From Bacteroidota bacterium (GTDB lineage: Bacteria > Bacteroidota > Bacteroidia > Bacteroidales > B39-G9): a DNA stretch of 24,557 nt. A model generated the notes under the pieces. The model did not search any database. It saw only the letters and a list, made by a program, of their open reading frames with translations, and was not told where the DNA came from. A program made the translations under genes and the position numbers. The stretch is taken from NCBI GenBank assembly GCA_030592465.1, contig JAUVJB010000008.1, forward strand, positions 1 to 24,557, read 5' to 3'. The number at the start of each line of letters is the position of its first letter. Position 1 is the stretch's first letter. Shown in pieces: positions 5,970 through 13,621 of this stretch.

Positions 5970-7070
5970 ATGGCATATACAACTAAACAGGTGTTCGACG
6001 CACTACGAAACGTTAAATATCCTAAAACAGAAAAAGACATCTCGTCTCTTGGTATGGTGCAGGAGATAAAAATTGAAGATAAAAAAATAAGCTTTACTCT
6101 TGTTTTTCAAAAGTCTAACGACCTTTATATTGAAGAAGTAAGAAAAGCTTGTGTAAACGCAATACTTTCTAATTTGGGTCAGGATGTTGAAATAAAAGGC
6201 AACATTGAAGTAAAAGCAATTGAGAAAGTAGCAGACAAATCTATTTTACCTAATGTAAAAAACATTATTGCTATTGCTTCGGGAAAAGGAGGCGTAGGGA
6301 AATCAACTGTCGCAACAAATTTAGCAGTAGCACTAACTAAAGCCGGCAAAAAAGTGGGTCTTGTTGATGCTGATATTTTTGGACCGTCAATACCTAAAAT
6401 GTTTGGAGTAGAAAATGAACGCCCTCTCGTTAAAAAAGAAAATGGAGCAGATGTAATTATTCCAATCGAAAAATACGGACTTAAATTGTTATCAATCGGT
6501 TTCTTTGTTAACCCTGAAGATGCTCTTGTTTGGAGAGGCCCAATGGCAACAAATGCGTTAAAACAACTTGTTTTTCAAACGCAATGGGGAGACCTTGATT
6601 ACCTGTTGTTTGACTTGCCTCCGGGAACAAGCGACATTCATTTAACTTTAGTTCAAGAAGTGCCTGTTACAGGTGCTATTATTGTCAGCACACCTCAACA
6701 AGTGGCTTTAGCCGATGCTATTAAAGGAATTAATATGTTTACGGGAAAACATATTAACGTACCTGTTTTAGGTCTAATTGAAAATATGGCTTGGTTCACT
6801 CCTGCTGAACTTCCTGAAAATAAATATTATATTTTCGGGAAAGATGGTTGTAAAAATTTGGCTGATAAAATGAATATTCCTCTTTTAGGACAAATACCTA
6901 TTGTTCAAAACATTTGTGAAGCCGGTGATAATGGTAAACCTTCTGCTTTAGACCAAAGTTCTATTACAGGTAAGTCTTTTTCTGATTTAGCACAAAATGT
7001 TATAAAAGCAGTTGATGAAAGAAATATTAAATTTGACCCTACTAAAAAGGTTGAAATTACAAATAAATAA
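5970..7070 (+). CDS. mrp: Mrp/ApbC family iron-sulfur cluster carrier ATPase
   Basis: This 366-aa cytosolic protein has an N-terminal MIP18/DUF59 domain (residues ~1-85). The P-loop domain begins near residue 98, with deviant Walker A ASGKGGVGKST (about 103-113), VDADIFGPSIPKMFG (132-146) and DLPPGTSDIHL. It is full length for the family and probably delivers [Fe-S] clusters to apo-enzymes. In enterobacterial ApbC a CxxC follows the ENM(S/A) motif; here it reads ENMAWFTPAELPENKYYIFG with only a single Cys later (KDGCKNL). As far as I recall this is normal for Bacteroidota Mrp. Its position across from the NifX/ferredoxin-MinD cluster places three P-loop metallocluster ATPases within 6 kb, although it is divergently transcribed and separated by the gene-free island. 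Confidence 0.93.
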   Translation: MAYTTKQVFDALRNVKYPKTEKDISSLGMVQEIKIEDKKISFTLVFQKSNDLYIEEVRKACVNAILSNLGQDVEIKGNIEVKAIEKVADKSILPNVKNIIAIASGKGGVGKSTVATNLAVALTKAGKKVGLVDADIFGPSIPKMFGVENERPLVKKENGADVIIPIEKYGLKLLSIGFFVNPEDALVWRGPMATNALKQLVFQTQWGDLDYLLFDLPPGTSDIHLTLVQEVPVTGAIIVSTPQQVALADAIKGINMFTGKHINVPVLGLIENMAWFTPAELPENKYYIFGKDGCKNLADKMNIPLLGQIPIVQNICEAGDNGKPSALDQSSITGKSFSDLAQNVIKAVDERNIKFDPTKKVEITNK

Positions 7071-7155
7071 TTACAGTTATGATGCTGTTAATCATTAATA
7101 TTCTTTAATTGTAACCATTCTCAGTTTAAGATAAGTTGTATCAATAACTAAATGG

Positions 7156-7183
7156 TTAAATTGTTAAATTGTTAAATTGTTAT
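7156..7183 (+). repeat. Tandem TTAAATTG repeat (3 units)
   Basis: Three perfect TTAAATTG units at 7156-7179 are followed by TTATAATA, directly upstream of the 7197 gene. Inverted, degenerate versions occur downstream of that gene around 7909-7935. Related runs lie at 3464, 14286 and 19577, and each has an inverted partner nearby. Confidence 0.65.
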
Positions 7184-7196
7184 AATAATTAAAAAA

Positions 7197-7814
7197 ATGA
7201 GAAATTTAATATTACTATTTACGTTTATAGTTTCAGTTAGCGAAATATCTTCTCAGGAAGTTAAACCTAAATTTAATGAAATTGATTTATCCATAAATTC
7301 AATTACCAATCTTGATTTTGGAATTGATTATAAAACGAGTTTTAATTCAAATACATTGCTGAGATTGGAACTTTTTAATTTCGATTTTAAAACTACGGAA
7401 AATGATCCGGCAAATCCATCCTTATTTAAAACTAATCATAATAATTTGCAAAGCAATATTGGTATCGGAATTGAGAAAAGAAAAACACTGTCTGATAAAT
7501 TAAACTTTTATACTGGAATTGATATATTATTAAATGTATATTGGGATCGATTAAAAACTGACAATCCTTTTTTATCTGAGAATCTGCGAACAGTAGATGC
7601 TCTTTCATTAAATCCCGGACTAGGTTTTAAAACCGGATTACATTATAAATTAAATAACGATTTATCAATAGGATTTTCATTTTCTCCACATGTATATTTT
7701 CGTTATTTACAAGTTGGTACATCTTTCGATTCAAAGGAGAAAGAAAAAGAAGGAAATATAAATATTAATTTAGATGAAATAAGTTTATCAATAATATATA
7801 GATGGAATAAATGA
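7197..7814 (+). CDS. Exported beta-barrel-like protein of unknown function
   Basis: This 205-aa protein has a typical signal peptide: MRN, a hydrophobic stretch to about residue 16, and a likely cleavage near ISS-QE (residues 18-20). The mature part alternates polar and hydrophobic residues in short strands (IDLSINSITNLDFGIDYKT, LLRLELFNFDF, IGIGIEKRK, LSIGFSFSPHVYFRYLQV). It ends in a strand with a near-terminal aromatic residue (LSIIYRWNK). This pattern suggests a small outer-membrane beta-barrel. No family is recognised. It stands alone between mrp and porW and is bracketed by TTAAATTG-type repeats, which might mark it as an accessory gene. Confidence 0.65.
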   Translation: MRNLILLFTFIVSVSEISSQEVKPKFNEIDLSINSITNLDFGIDYKTSFNSNTLLRLELFNFDFKTTENDPANPSLFKTNHNNLQSNIGIGIEKRKTLSDKLNFYTGIDILLNVYWDRLKTDNPFLSENLRTVDALSLNPGLGFKTGLHYKLNNDLSIGFSFSPHVYFRYLQVGTSFDSKEKEKEGNININLDEISLSIIYRWNK

Positions 7815-7840
7815 AACAACTGCCAACACAATAACAATCA

Positions 7841-7858
7841 GTCCGCCAGCTGGCGGAC
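7841..7858. repeat. CCGCCAGCTGGCGG palindrome, copy 6
   Basis: GTCCGCCAGCTGGCGGAC is identical to copy 1 (4934-4951). It is followed by AAGTTTTAACA, which recurs after the degenerate copy at 14621-14637. Confidence 0.8.
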
Positions 7859-7872
7859 AAGTTTTAACATAG

Positions 7873-7919
7873 AACCCGGATACGCTCATATTTTGCTGAG
7901 AGCCAGGCAATTTAGCAAT
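7873..7919 (+). repeat. 47-bp dispersed repeat, copy A
   Basis: It is similar along its full length to 19615-19661. Shared blocks are AACCC, GATA, GCTCATATTT, CAGGCAATTTA and CAAT. Both copies lie in intergenic DNA beside TTAAATTG-type repeats. Confidence 0.6.
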
Positions 7920-8040
7920 ATAATAATTTACAGCAATGTGTGAATGCTTACAATATTTCTAATCAAAAACAATAAAAATCAATTAAAATTAAAATATTTT
8001 TGTAAAAATGTAGTTTTAATTAAAGCTAAAGGTAAAAATT

Positions 8041-10737
8041 TTGAACAGAAAAAAATTCCCATATAATAATTATTTGCTGTATTGTTTTATAATTGTTGCA
8101 TTGTTTTTAAGTTGCTCAACTAAAAAAAACACTACAATTAGCAGGTCTTATCATAACCTTACAGCTCATTATAATGTTTTTTTTAATGCTAACGAAAGTT
8201 TTAAAAAAGGTCTGAAAAAAGTTGACGACAATTTTCACGACAACTATTCAGATATTTTGCCTATGTTTAAATATGGGGATAACAAAGTGGCAAAATCCAT
8301 CTATCCTCAAATGAATAAAACAATTGAAAAAGCTTCAAAAACAATAAAAAAACATTCAATAACGGTAAGACCCAAAATTAAAAAAAAACGATTAACTAAA
8401 TCTCAAAGAAAATTCATCAACAAAAAAGAATTTTGTAATTGGATTGACGATAGTTATATGATTATGGGTAAATCACATTTTTATAAACAAGATTTTTATC
8501 CTGCTATCGAAACGTTCAACTATGTAGTTCAACAATATACTGACAAGCCTGTTAAATACGACGGGTTGTTATGGCTTACCCGAACTTATAACGAGATGAA
8601 TAACTATAAAAAATCAAAAGAATTACTTAATTTAATTGAAGGAGAAAAAAACAAAGTCCCAAAAAAATTAATGAAAGATTTTTTTACCATCTATGCTGAT
8701 TATTACTTAAAACAAAAAAAATATGAAGACGCAATACCTAAACTAATAAAGACTATTGAGTATAATAAAAAGAAAAAATATATTGTCAGATACGAATATA
8801 TTCTAGCTCAAGTATATCAAAAAGTTGGCGATAATGACAATGCCTCAAAATTTTACAACCAAGTAATTGGGTTAAATCCTGAATACGAAATGTCTTTTAA
8901 TGCTAAAATTAATCTCGCCATTTTATATGATTCTTCTTTTGACTATAATAAAGATATTGAAAAACAGCTTTTTAAAATGCTGAAAGATGATAAAAACATT
9001 GATTATCAGGATCAAATTTACTTTGCCTTAGCAAATATAGCATTTAAAGAAGATTACATTGATCAAGCTGTTAGTTATTACAAACTTTCTGCTCAAAAAA
9101 GCATAAGCAATACAAATCAAAAAGCAATATCATTTTTGTCAATTGCAGATATCTATTTTAAACAAAAAAAATATACTCTTGCTCAAGCATACTATGACAG
9201 CACTGTTACTTTTTTAGATAATAGTTATCCCGATTATGAAAAAATCAGTTCGAAAACACGATATCTAACCGAATTGGTAAAAAATTTAAAAACCGTTCAA
9301 TTACAAGACAGCCTGCAAAATCTTGGAAAAATGACAGAAAAAGAAAAATTTGCAGTAATCGATCAAGTAATAAACCAAATAAAAAAAGAAGAAAAACTTA
9401 AACAACAAGAAGCACAACAGGAAAGAACTAGTGCTAACTTCTTAAATCAAAATTTAAGAAATACAAATTCTGACAATCAAGGAGGTAAATGGTATTTTTA
9501 CAATCCAAATGCTTTAAGCATGGGACATTCCGGATTTATACAAAAATGGGGACGACGAAAACTTGAAGATGACTGGTGCCGAAAGAATAAAGCATCTGTT
9601 GATTTTGACCAAATATCAAATGCTGATACTACTCAACAAACTACTAATGGTGATCAAAAACAAATTAGTAACAAAAGCAGAGAATATTATTTAAAAGATA
9701 TACCAACAACAGATTCTTTATTAAACATCTCAAACAAACAAATTCAAGAAGCCCTGTTTAATATTGCAAATATTTATCAAGACAAGCTAAAAGACTATAA
9801 CCAGGCAATTAGTGTTTATGAAGATTTAATTCAAAAATTTCCTGATAACAAATTTTTACTTCTTACCTACTATCGCCTTTACTCTCTTAATAAAAATTTG
9901 AATAATGTTGAGAAGACTAATTATTACAAAAATCTCATTATTGAAAAATTCCCGGAAACCAACTATGCCAAAGTGTTAATTAATCCTAATTTCTTTAAAG
10001 AATTACAAAAAAAACAAAACCAAATAAATTTCCTTTACAGTGCCACATATAAATACTATCTGAACAATCAATTTGATAAAGTATTATACAATTTTAACTA
10101 TGCTGACACAACATACAAGAACAACAATTTAATGTCAAAATTTGAATTGCTGAAAACCCTTTCTGTTGGTAAACAAAGCGATACTACTACTTTTAAAACC
10201 GAATTAATCAATTATTTAAAAAAATATCCTAAAAGTGATGAGACAGGATATGCTTCAAGTATTTTAGCCTCTTTAACCGGCAATAAAACCAAAACACCAA
10301 CAGCAGACAGTATAGCCAAGATTTCTGAAGATGCGTTTGAAAATGAAAAAGATACTAGCGAACAAGAAATTTACGCAATTAATAGCGATGCTGTCCATTT
10401 TTATGTTATTGTTATTGACAGCAAAAAAACTGACGTTAACAAATTAAAATTTAATTTATCAAATTTCAATATTGATAATTATAGTTATATTAATTTTGAT
10501 GTAAGCAGCATGATATTAAATACTAATTTTCAGTTAATTGTTGTTAAACGCTTCAAAAACAAAGACCAAGGATTTAATTATTTTGAATCTGTAGTTGCAA
10601 ACGATATTGTGTTTAAAGATCTGAAACAAACCGATTATCGTCATTTTATTATTTCTGTTGACAATTTTAAAAATTTTTACCAAGATAAAAGCATTAAAAA
10701 ATATTTAAGGTTTTTTAATAAAAATTATTTAAAATAG
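8041..10737 (+). CDS. porW: Type IX secretion system TPR lipoprotein PorW/SprE
   Basis: This 898-aa protein starts at a TTG (no in-frame ATG is better placed) with a lipoprotein signal, IIVALFLSCSTKK, so Cys25 is the lipidation site. It is followed by YHNLTAHYNVFFNANESF (residues ~37-54), a signature of PorW/SprE. Several tetratricopeptide helices follow (e.g. FYPAIETFNYVVQQY near residue 152, KYEDAIPKLIKTIEYN, DYNQAISVYEDLIQKFP). A low-complexity Gln/Lys/Asn-rich linker sits near residues 440-480. PorW/SprE is an outer-membrane-associated lipoprotein needed for type IX secretion and, in gliding species, for motility. It links the PorK/N ring to the Sov translocon according to work in Porphyromonas. 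The adjacent porX strengthens the call. Confidence 0.82.
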   Translation: MNRKKFPYNNYLLYCFIIVALFLSCSTKKNTTISRSYHNLTAHYNVFFNANESFKKGLKKVDDNFHDNYSDILPMFKYGDNKVAKSIYPQMNKTIEKASKTIKKHSITVRPKIKKKRLTKSQRKFINKKEFCNWIDDSYMIMGKSHFYKQDFYPAIETFNYVVQQYTDKPVKYDGLLWLTRTYNEMNNYKKSKELLNLIEGEKNKVPKKLMKDFFTIYADYYLKQKKYEDAIPKLIKTIEYNKKKKYIVRYEYILAQVYQKVGDNDNASKFYNQVIGLNPEYEMSFNAKINLAILYDSSFDYNKDIEKQLFKMLKDDKNIDYQDQIYFALANIAFKEDYIDQAVSYYKLSAQKSISNTNQKAISFLSIADIYFKQKKYTLAQAYYDSTVTFLDNSYPDYEKISSKTRYLTELVKNLKTVQLQDSLQNLGKMTEKEKFAVIDQVINQIKKEEKLKQQEAQQERTSANFLNQNLRNTNSDNQGGKWYFYNPNALSMGHSGFIQKWGRRKLEDDWCRKNKASVDFDQISNADTTQQTTNGDQKQISNKSREYYLKDIPTTDSLLNISNKQIQEALFNIANIYQDKLKDYNQAISVYEDLIQKFPDNKFLLLTYYRLYSLNKNLNNVEKTNYYKNLIIEKFPETNYAKVLINPNFFKELQKKQNQINFLYSATYKYYLNNQFDKVLYNFNYADTTYKNNNLMSKFELLKTLSVGKQSDTTTFKTELINYLKKYPKSDETGYASSILASLTGNKTKTPTADSIAKISEDAFENEKDTSEQEIYAINSDAVHFYVIVIDSKKTDVNKLKFNLSNFNIDNYSYINFDVSSMILNTNFQLIVVKRFKNKDQGFNYFESVVANDIVFKDLKQTDYRHFIISVDNFKNFYQDKSIKKYLRFFNKNYLK

Positions 10738-10787
10738 GTTGAAAGTTTGACGTTTGAAGTTTAAGGTTTAAAGTTTGAGGTTCAGAC

Positions 10788-10803
10788 AACCTCGTATGTT
10801 TGC
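10788..10803 (+). repeat. 16-bp sequence repeated in inverse at 22063-22078
   Basis: AACCTCGTATGTTTGC is the exact reverse complement of 22063-22078. It is followed by ACCTGACAG (10807-10815), and CCTGTCAGGT occurs at 22134-22143, so this is probably a longer decayed repeat. It lies in the porW-porX spacer, which also contains low-complexity GTTTGAAGTTTAAGG-like sequence (10740-10784). Confidence 0.55.
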
Positions 10804-10848
10804 AGAACCTGACAGCGTTTGAAGTTAAAATTTTAATGTTTAGAGTAG

Positions 10849-10868
10849 AGACGCACTGCCGTGCGTCT
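10849..10868. repeat. AGACGCAC hairpin between porW and porX
   Basis: AGACGCAC-TGCC-GTGCGTCT is a perfect 8-bp stem followed by only TTT. It could act as a weak terminator or attenuator after porW. The sequence also resembles small intergenic hairpins common in other genomes. Confidence 0.55.
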
Positions 10869-10922
10869 TTGCGTGAAATAGAAAAAAATAATTACCTGAT
10901 TATCAATTAAATACAAAAAAGG

Positions 10923-12476
10923 ATGAAACAAATAAAAATTTTATGGGTTGATGATGAGATAGAGCTTTTAAAACCTCATATACTGTTTTTAAAAAGCAAA
11001 AACTATTTAGTTGAAACTGTGAATAATGGTAATGATGCTATTGAATCTGTTAAAAAACAAAATTTCGACATCATTCTTCTTGATGAAAATATGCCAGGGT
11101 TAAGTGGTTTAGAAACATTAAATGAAATAAAAAATCTAAACCCGGCACTACCTGTTGTAATGATTACAAAAAATGAGGAAGAATACATTATGGATGAGGC
11201 GATTGGTGCAAAAATTTCCGATTATTTAATAAAACCTGTCAACCCGAAACAAATACTTCTTTCTATTAAAAAAAATATTGACCGGCAAAGATTAATCACT
11301 CAGAAAGCCACTTCTGAATATCAGTCTGAATTTCAGAATATTAGTGTAAAAATAAATGATTCTTTTTCTTATAAAGATTGGATTGAAGTATATAAAAAAT
11401 TAGTTTACTGGGAGTTAGAGCTTGAGAAGAATGAAGATAACGCTATGGAAGAAATTCTGAAATTACAAAAATCAGAAGCAAATAAAGAATTTTCAAAATT
11501 CATTAAAAAAAATTACCTTTCGTGGTTATCTCCTCAAAATGAAGAAAAACCTTTGTTATCCCCTAACATTTTTAAACAAAAAATAATTCCGCTACTTGAT
11601 AAAAATGAGCAAGTTGTTGTAATTGTTATAGACAATTTTAGATATGACCAATGGAAATATATACAGCCTGAAATTAGTAAATATTTTAACATTTATGAAG
11701 AAGAAATTTCTTTTAGCATTTTGCCTACGGTAACACAATATTCAAGAAACGCAATGTTTGCAGGCTTAATGCCTTCTGAAATTGAAAAATTATATCCGGA
11801 ATTTTGGCTAAATGATGAAGACGAAGGAGGCAAAAATTTATATGAAGAAGAGCTGCTTAAAAAACAGCTGTCACGCTTAGGAAGAAAAGAAAATTTCTAT
11901 TTCGATAAAATTACAAACATTAGAGGAGGAAAAAAATTAATAGACAATGCTGCTACTCTCTCTAATTACAAACTATCTGTAATTATTATTAATTTTATTG
12001 ATATGCTTTCGCATGCAAAAACCGACATGGAAATGATTAAGGAACTTGCCGGTAATGATGCGGCTTATCGTTCGGTTACTCTGTCTTGGTTTGTACATTC
12101 AACTCTATTCGAATTATTAAAAATTTTATCACAAAAAAAAGTTAAAATTGTTATCACTACCGACCATGGAACAATAAAAGTTAATAAACCCACCAAAATT
12201 ATTGGTGATAAAAACACAAACACAAACCTGAGGTATAAACAAGGTAAAAACTTAAACTACAATCGAAAAGAAGTCTTTGAGATATTAAACCCTGCTCAGG
12301 CATATTTGCCAAGCACACATATCAGCTCTTCTTATGTTTTTGCTTTAAACGATAATTTTTTTGCATACCCTAACAATTTCAACTATTATGCAAATTATTA
12401 CAGAGACACATTTCAACACGGAGGTGTTTCGCTCGAAGAAATGTTGCTTCCGTTTGTTATTTTAAGTAATAAATAA
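10923..12476 (+). CDS. porX: PorX, response regulator with PglZ/alkaline-phosphatase-like effector domain (T9SS regulator)
   Basis: This 517-aa protein has a receiver domain at residues 1-~120: acidic pair Asp10/Asp11, phospho-acceptor Asp54 in LLDENMPG, Thr82 and Lys104. A helical linker follows, then a PglZ/alkaline-phosphatase superfamily domain (about 205-517). That domain contains VIVIDNFRYDQW (Asp237, metal), ILPTVTQYSRNAMFAG with the likely catalytic Thr271, TTDHGT, and FQHGGVSLEEMLLPF near the end. This architecture is PorX, which with PorY and the sigma factor SigP controls type IX secretion genes and has oligonucleotide phosphodiesterase activity in characterised members. It lies directly after porW, with a 185-bp spacer. 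In many Bacteroidota porX is followed by tsaE; here a two-gene module intervenes. Confidence 0.92.
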   Translation: MKQIKILWVDDEIELLKPHILFLKSKNYLVETVNNGNDAIESVKKQNFDIILLDENMPGLSGLETLNEIKNLNPALPVVMITKNEEEYIMDEAIGAKISDYLIKPVNPKQILLSIKKNIDRQRLITQKATSEYQSEFQNISVKINDSFSYKDWIEVYKKLVYWELELEKNEDNAMEEILKLQKSEANKEFSKFIKKNYLSWLSPQNEEKPLLSPNIFKQKIIPLLDKNEQVVVIVIDNFRYDQWKYIQPEISKYFNIYEEEISFSILPTVTQYSRNAMFAGLMPSEIEKLYPEFWLNDEDEGGKNLYEEELLKKQLSRLGRKENFYFDKITNIRGGKKLIDNAATLSNYKLSVIIINFIDMLSHAKTDMEMIKELAGNDAAYRSVTLSWFVHSTLFELLKILSQKKVKIVITTDHGTIKVNKPTKIIGDKNTNTNLRYKQGKNLNYNRKEVFEILNPAQAYLPSTHISSSYVFALNDNFFAYPNNFNYYANYYRDTFQHGGVSLEEMLLPFVILSNK

Positions 12477-12629
12477 TTGTTTGTTTTTTTAATTTAATAA
12501 AAATCCGGTTTTAAAATTTAAAAATTAGTTATACATATTACATCAATAGAAACTGATTTGGACAATTATATAATTGCTACAAAAAACAATAAATAACTAT
12601 TTAGATTTTATAATATCAAAACCTATAAA

Positions 12630-12725
12630 ATGAAAAAAATAATCTTTTTAATTCTGTTAATAATAGCTTTTTGCCACCGCTACCGAACGATTTCATCGTG
12701 TGGTTTGAAAACTTTACATTTGTAG
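12630..12725 (+). pseudogene. Stranded signal-peptide start, probable gene remnant
   Basis: A 31-codon frame reads MKKIIFLILLIIAFC, a convincing export or lipoprotein signal. It then runs into the dispersed repeat at 12677 (HRYRTISSCG...) and stops at 12725. The switch from signal peptide to repeat-encoded residues suggests that a secreted-protein gene was cut by insertion or deletion at the repeat. The remainder of the gene is not seen in the window. It could also be a genuine tiny peptide. Confidence 0.35.
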
Positions 12726-12779
12726 TTGTTTGGAATATAGCGTTTTAAATATCGCATTTTTCAAACACACAACACAAAC
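12677..12779 (+). repeat. Direct repeat flanking the small-gene module, left copy
   Basis: The first ~30 bp (CCGCTACCG, then CGATTTCATCGTGTGGTTT) is almost identical to 13622-13652. Weaker similarity continues to the TTTTTCAAA/ACACA motifs near 12758-12770. A hairpin at 12682-12704 has complementary arms ACCG-ACGAT / ATCGT-TGGT with one mismatch. Confidence 0.6.
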
Positions 12780-12793
12780 AACAAACCTTAATT

Positions 12794-12822
12794 AGTCGTA
12801 GTCACTGTCTACGACTTTTTTC
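12794..12822 (+). terminator. Rho-independent terminator
   Basis: AGTCGTAG (12794-12801), a 7-nt loop and CTACGACT (12809-12816) are followed by a T run. It ends a plus-strand transcript coming from the porX side or from the gene remnant, so the small genes downstream need their own promoter. Confidence 0.85.
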
Positions 12823-12984
12823 TCACAAAAAAATTTAAAATAGCAATCTTATAAACAAATAAAAACATTTCGACAATTTATCAACCCTCTGTAAGTCTTA
12901 TACAATAAGAGTTTTAAAAGAAAACTTAACTAATTTATGACTTGATGTTAATAAAAAAATGTGTTAAAAAACATAAAATAGTAT

Positions 12985-12992
12985 TATTTTTG
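12985..12992 (+). promoter_or_regulatory. Promoter box of the small-gene module, long leader follows
   Basis: TATTTTTG fits TAnnTTTG. The first gene starts at 13159, implying a 5' leader of ~160 nt. That leader contains a hairpin TTAGAAA / TTTCTAA (13038-13056) and an isolated GC-richer patch (CCCTGACC...GACGGCAGGTCTGG, 13005-13032). The leader may be regulatory; no known class is recognised. Confidence 0.5.
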
Positions 12993-13158
12993 TAAAATAA
13001 AAAACCCTGACCAATAAAGACGGCAGGTCTGGATTTGTTAGAAAGTGATTTTCTAAATTTGACACTTTAAAAATATTACTTCTCTATCAATAATCCAAAA
13101 AAAAGTTGCGTCTGCTAAAAGTAAGCTACTTCAATTAGCTAATTTAAAACATATTTAA

Positions 13159-13290
13159 ATGGCAAAAAAAGTTACAAGTAAAAAGGCTGCTTCAGCCGCA
13201 TCTAAAGTTTTAAGAGATAAAAGAACCGGCAAAGCTAGTAAAACAGCAGCTGGCAGTGCATTATCTCAAAGGGAAAAGAAGCGAAAATAA
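13159..13290 (+). CDS. Small basic Lys/Ala/Ser-rich protein (43 aa)
   Basis: The 43 residues run MAKKVTSKKAASAASKVLRD, then KRTGKASKTAAGSALSQR and a basic end EKKRK. The phrases KxASKVLRD and SKTAAGSALSQ are ones I associate with a widespread family of tiny uncharacterised bacterial proteins, so this is very probably a real gene. It is strongly basic, rich in Ala, Lys and Ser, has no Cys and no membrane segment, and may bind nucleic acid (inference). It has no Shine-Dalgarno and a TAA stop. A strong hairpin lies directly after the stop, and the Cys-rich gene follows 57 bp downstream. Together they form the module between the direct repeats. Confidence 0.75.
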   Translation: MAKKVTSKKAASAASKVLRDKRTGKASKTAAGSALSQREKKRK

Positions 13291-13294
13291 TTTT

Positions 13295-13317
13295 TTGGGA
13301 GTGTAATACACTCCCAA
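13295..13317 (+). terminator. Hairpin between the two small genes
   Basis: TTGGGAGTGT-AAT-ACACTCCCAA is a perfect 10-bp stem with a 3-nt loop, 5 bases after the stop of the 43-aa gene. It lacks a downstream T run, so it may stabilise or process the upstream mRNA, or only partly terminate. The T run lies 5' of it, which would suit a minus-strand terminator. Confidence 0.6.
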
Positions 13318-13347
13318 GTTTATCAATTTAAAAGAGAGGAATTAAAA

Positions 13348-13554
13348 ATGGAGAAGTATTATGTAAACACAAACGCACAACAAAATGGTGACCATGAAGT
13401 GCATAAAGAAGGTTGTAAATTTTTACCTGAATTTTCAAATAGAATCGATTTAGGTTATCATCCAAATTGTCAAAGTGCGGTTCAAAAAGCAAAAGTATCT
13501 TATAGTAGGTCGAATGGTTGCTACTATTGTTGTAATGCATGTCATACAAGTTAA
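13348..13554 (+). CDS. Small Cys-rich putative metal-binding protein (68 aa)
   Basis: This 68-residue protein contains NxNAQxNGDHEVHKEGC (with His16, His19 and Cys23), FSNRIDLGYHPNCQSAVQKAK (Cys41) and the C-terminal SNGCYYCCNACHTS (Cys58, Cys61, Cys62, Cys65, His66). The clustered Cys and His strongly suggest zinc or another metal. I recall closely similar short proteins in distant bacteria, always unnamed, so it appears conserved but of unknown function. The start is supported by AGAGAGGA at 13333-13340, a Shine-Dalgarno uncommon among this window's genes. It follows the 43-aa gene and is itself followed by an 11-bp-stem hairpin. It should be considered together with that neighbour as a mobile two-gene unit. 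Confidence 0.85.
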   Translation: MEKYYVNTNAQQNGDHEVHKEGCKFLPEFSNRIDLGYHPNCQSAVQKAKVSYSRSNGCYYCCNACHTS

Positions 13555-13568
13555 GTATGTAATAAATT

Positions 13569-13611
13569 TTAAGATGGGGAACTTATTAAATAAATATGAA
13601 CCCCATCTTAA
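13569..13611 (+). terminator. Hairpin after the Cys-rich gene
   Basis: The arms TTAAGATGGGG (13569-13579) and CCCCATCTTAA (13601-13611) are perfectly complementary, with a 21-nt loop. No T run follows, so termination is uncertain. Confidence 0.55.
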
Positions 13612-13621
13612 ATGAGTTCTC

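Noticed and set aside
6790..6870. Missing CxxC in Mrp as a novel variation
   Set aside because: The replacement sequence (AWFTPAELPENKYYIFG) is, to my knowledge, the standard form in Bacteroidota Mrp proteins.
7156..7183. Regularly repeated TTAAATTG units as a CRISPR array
   Set aside because: The units are 8 bp and directly adjacent, with no spacers of constant length and no cas genes in the window.
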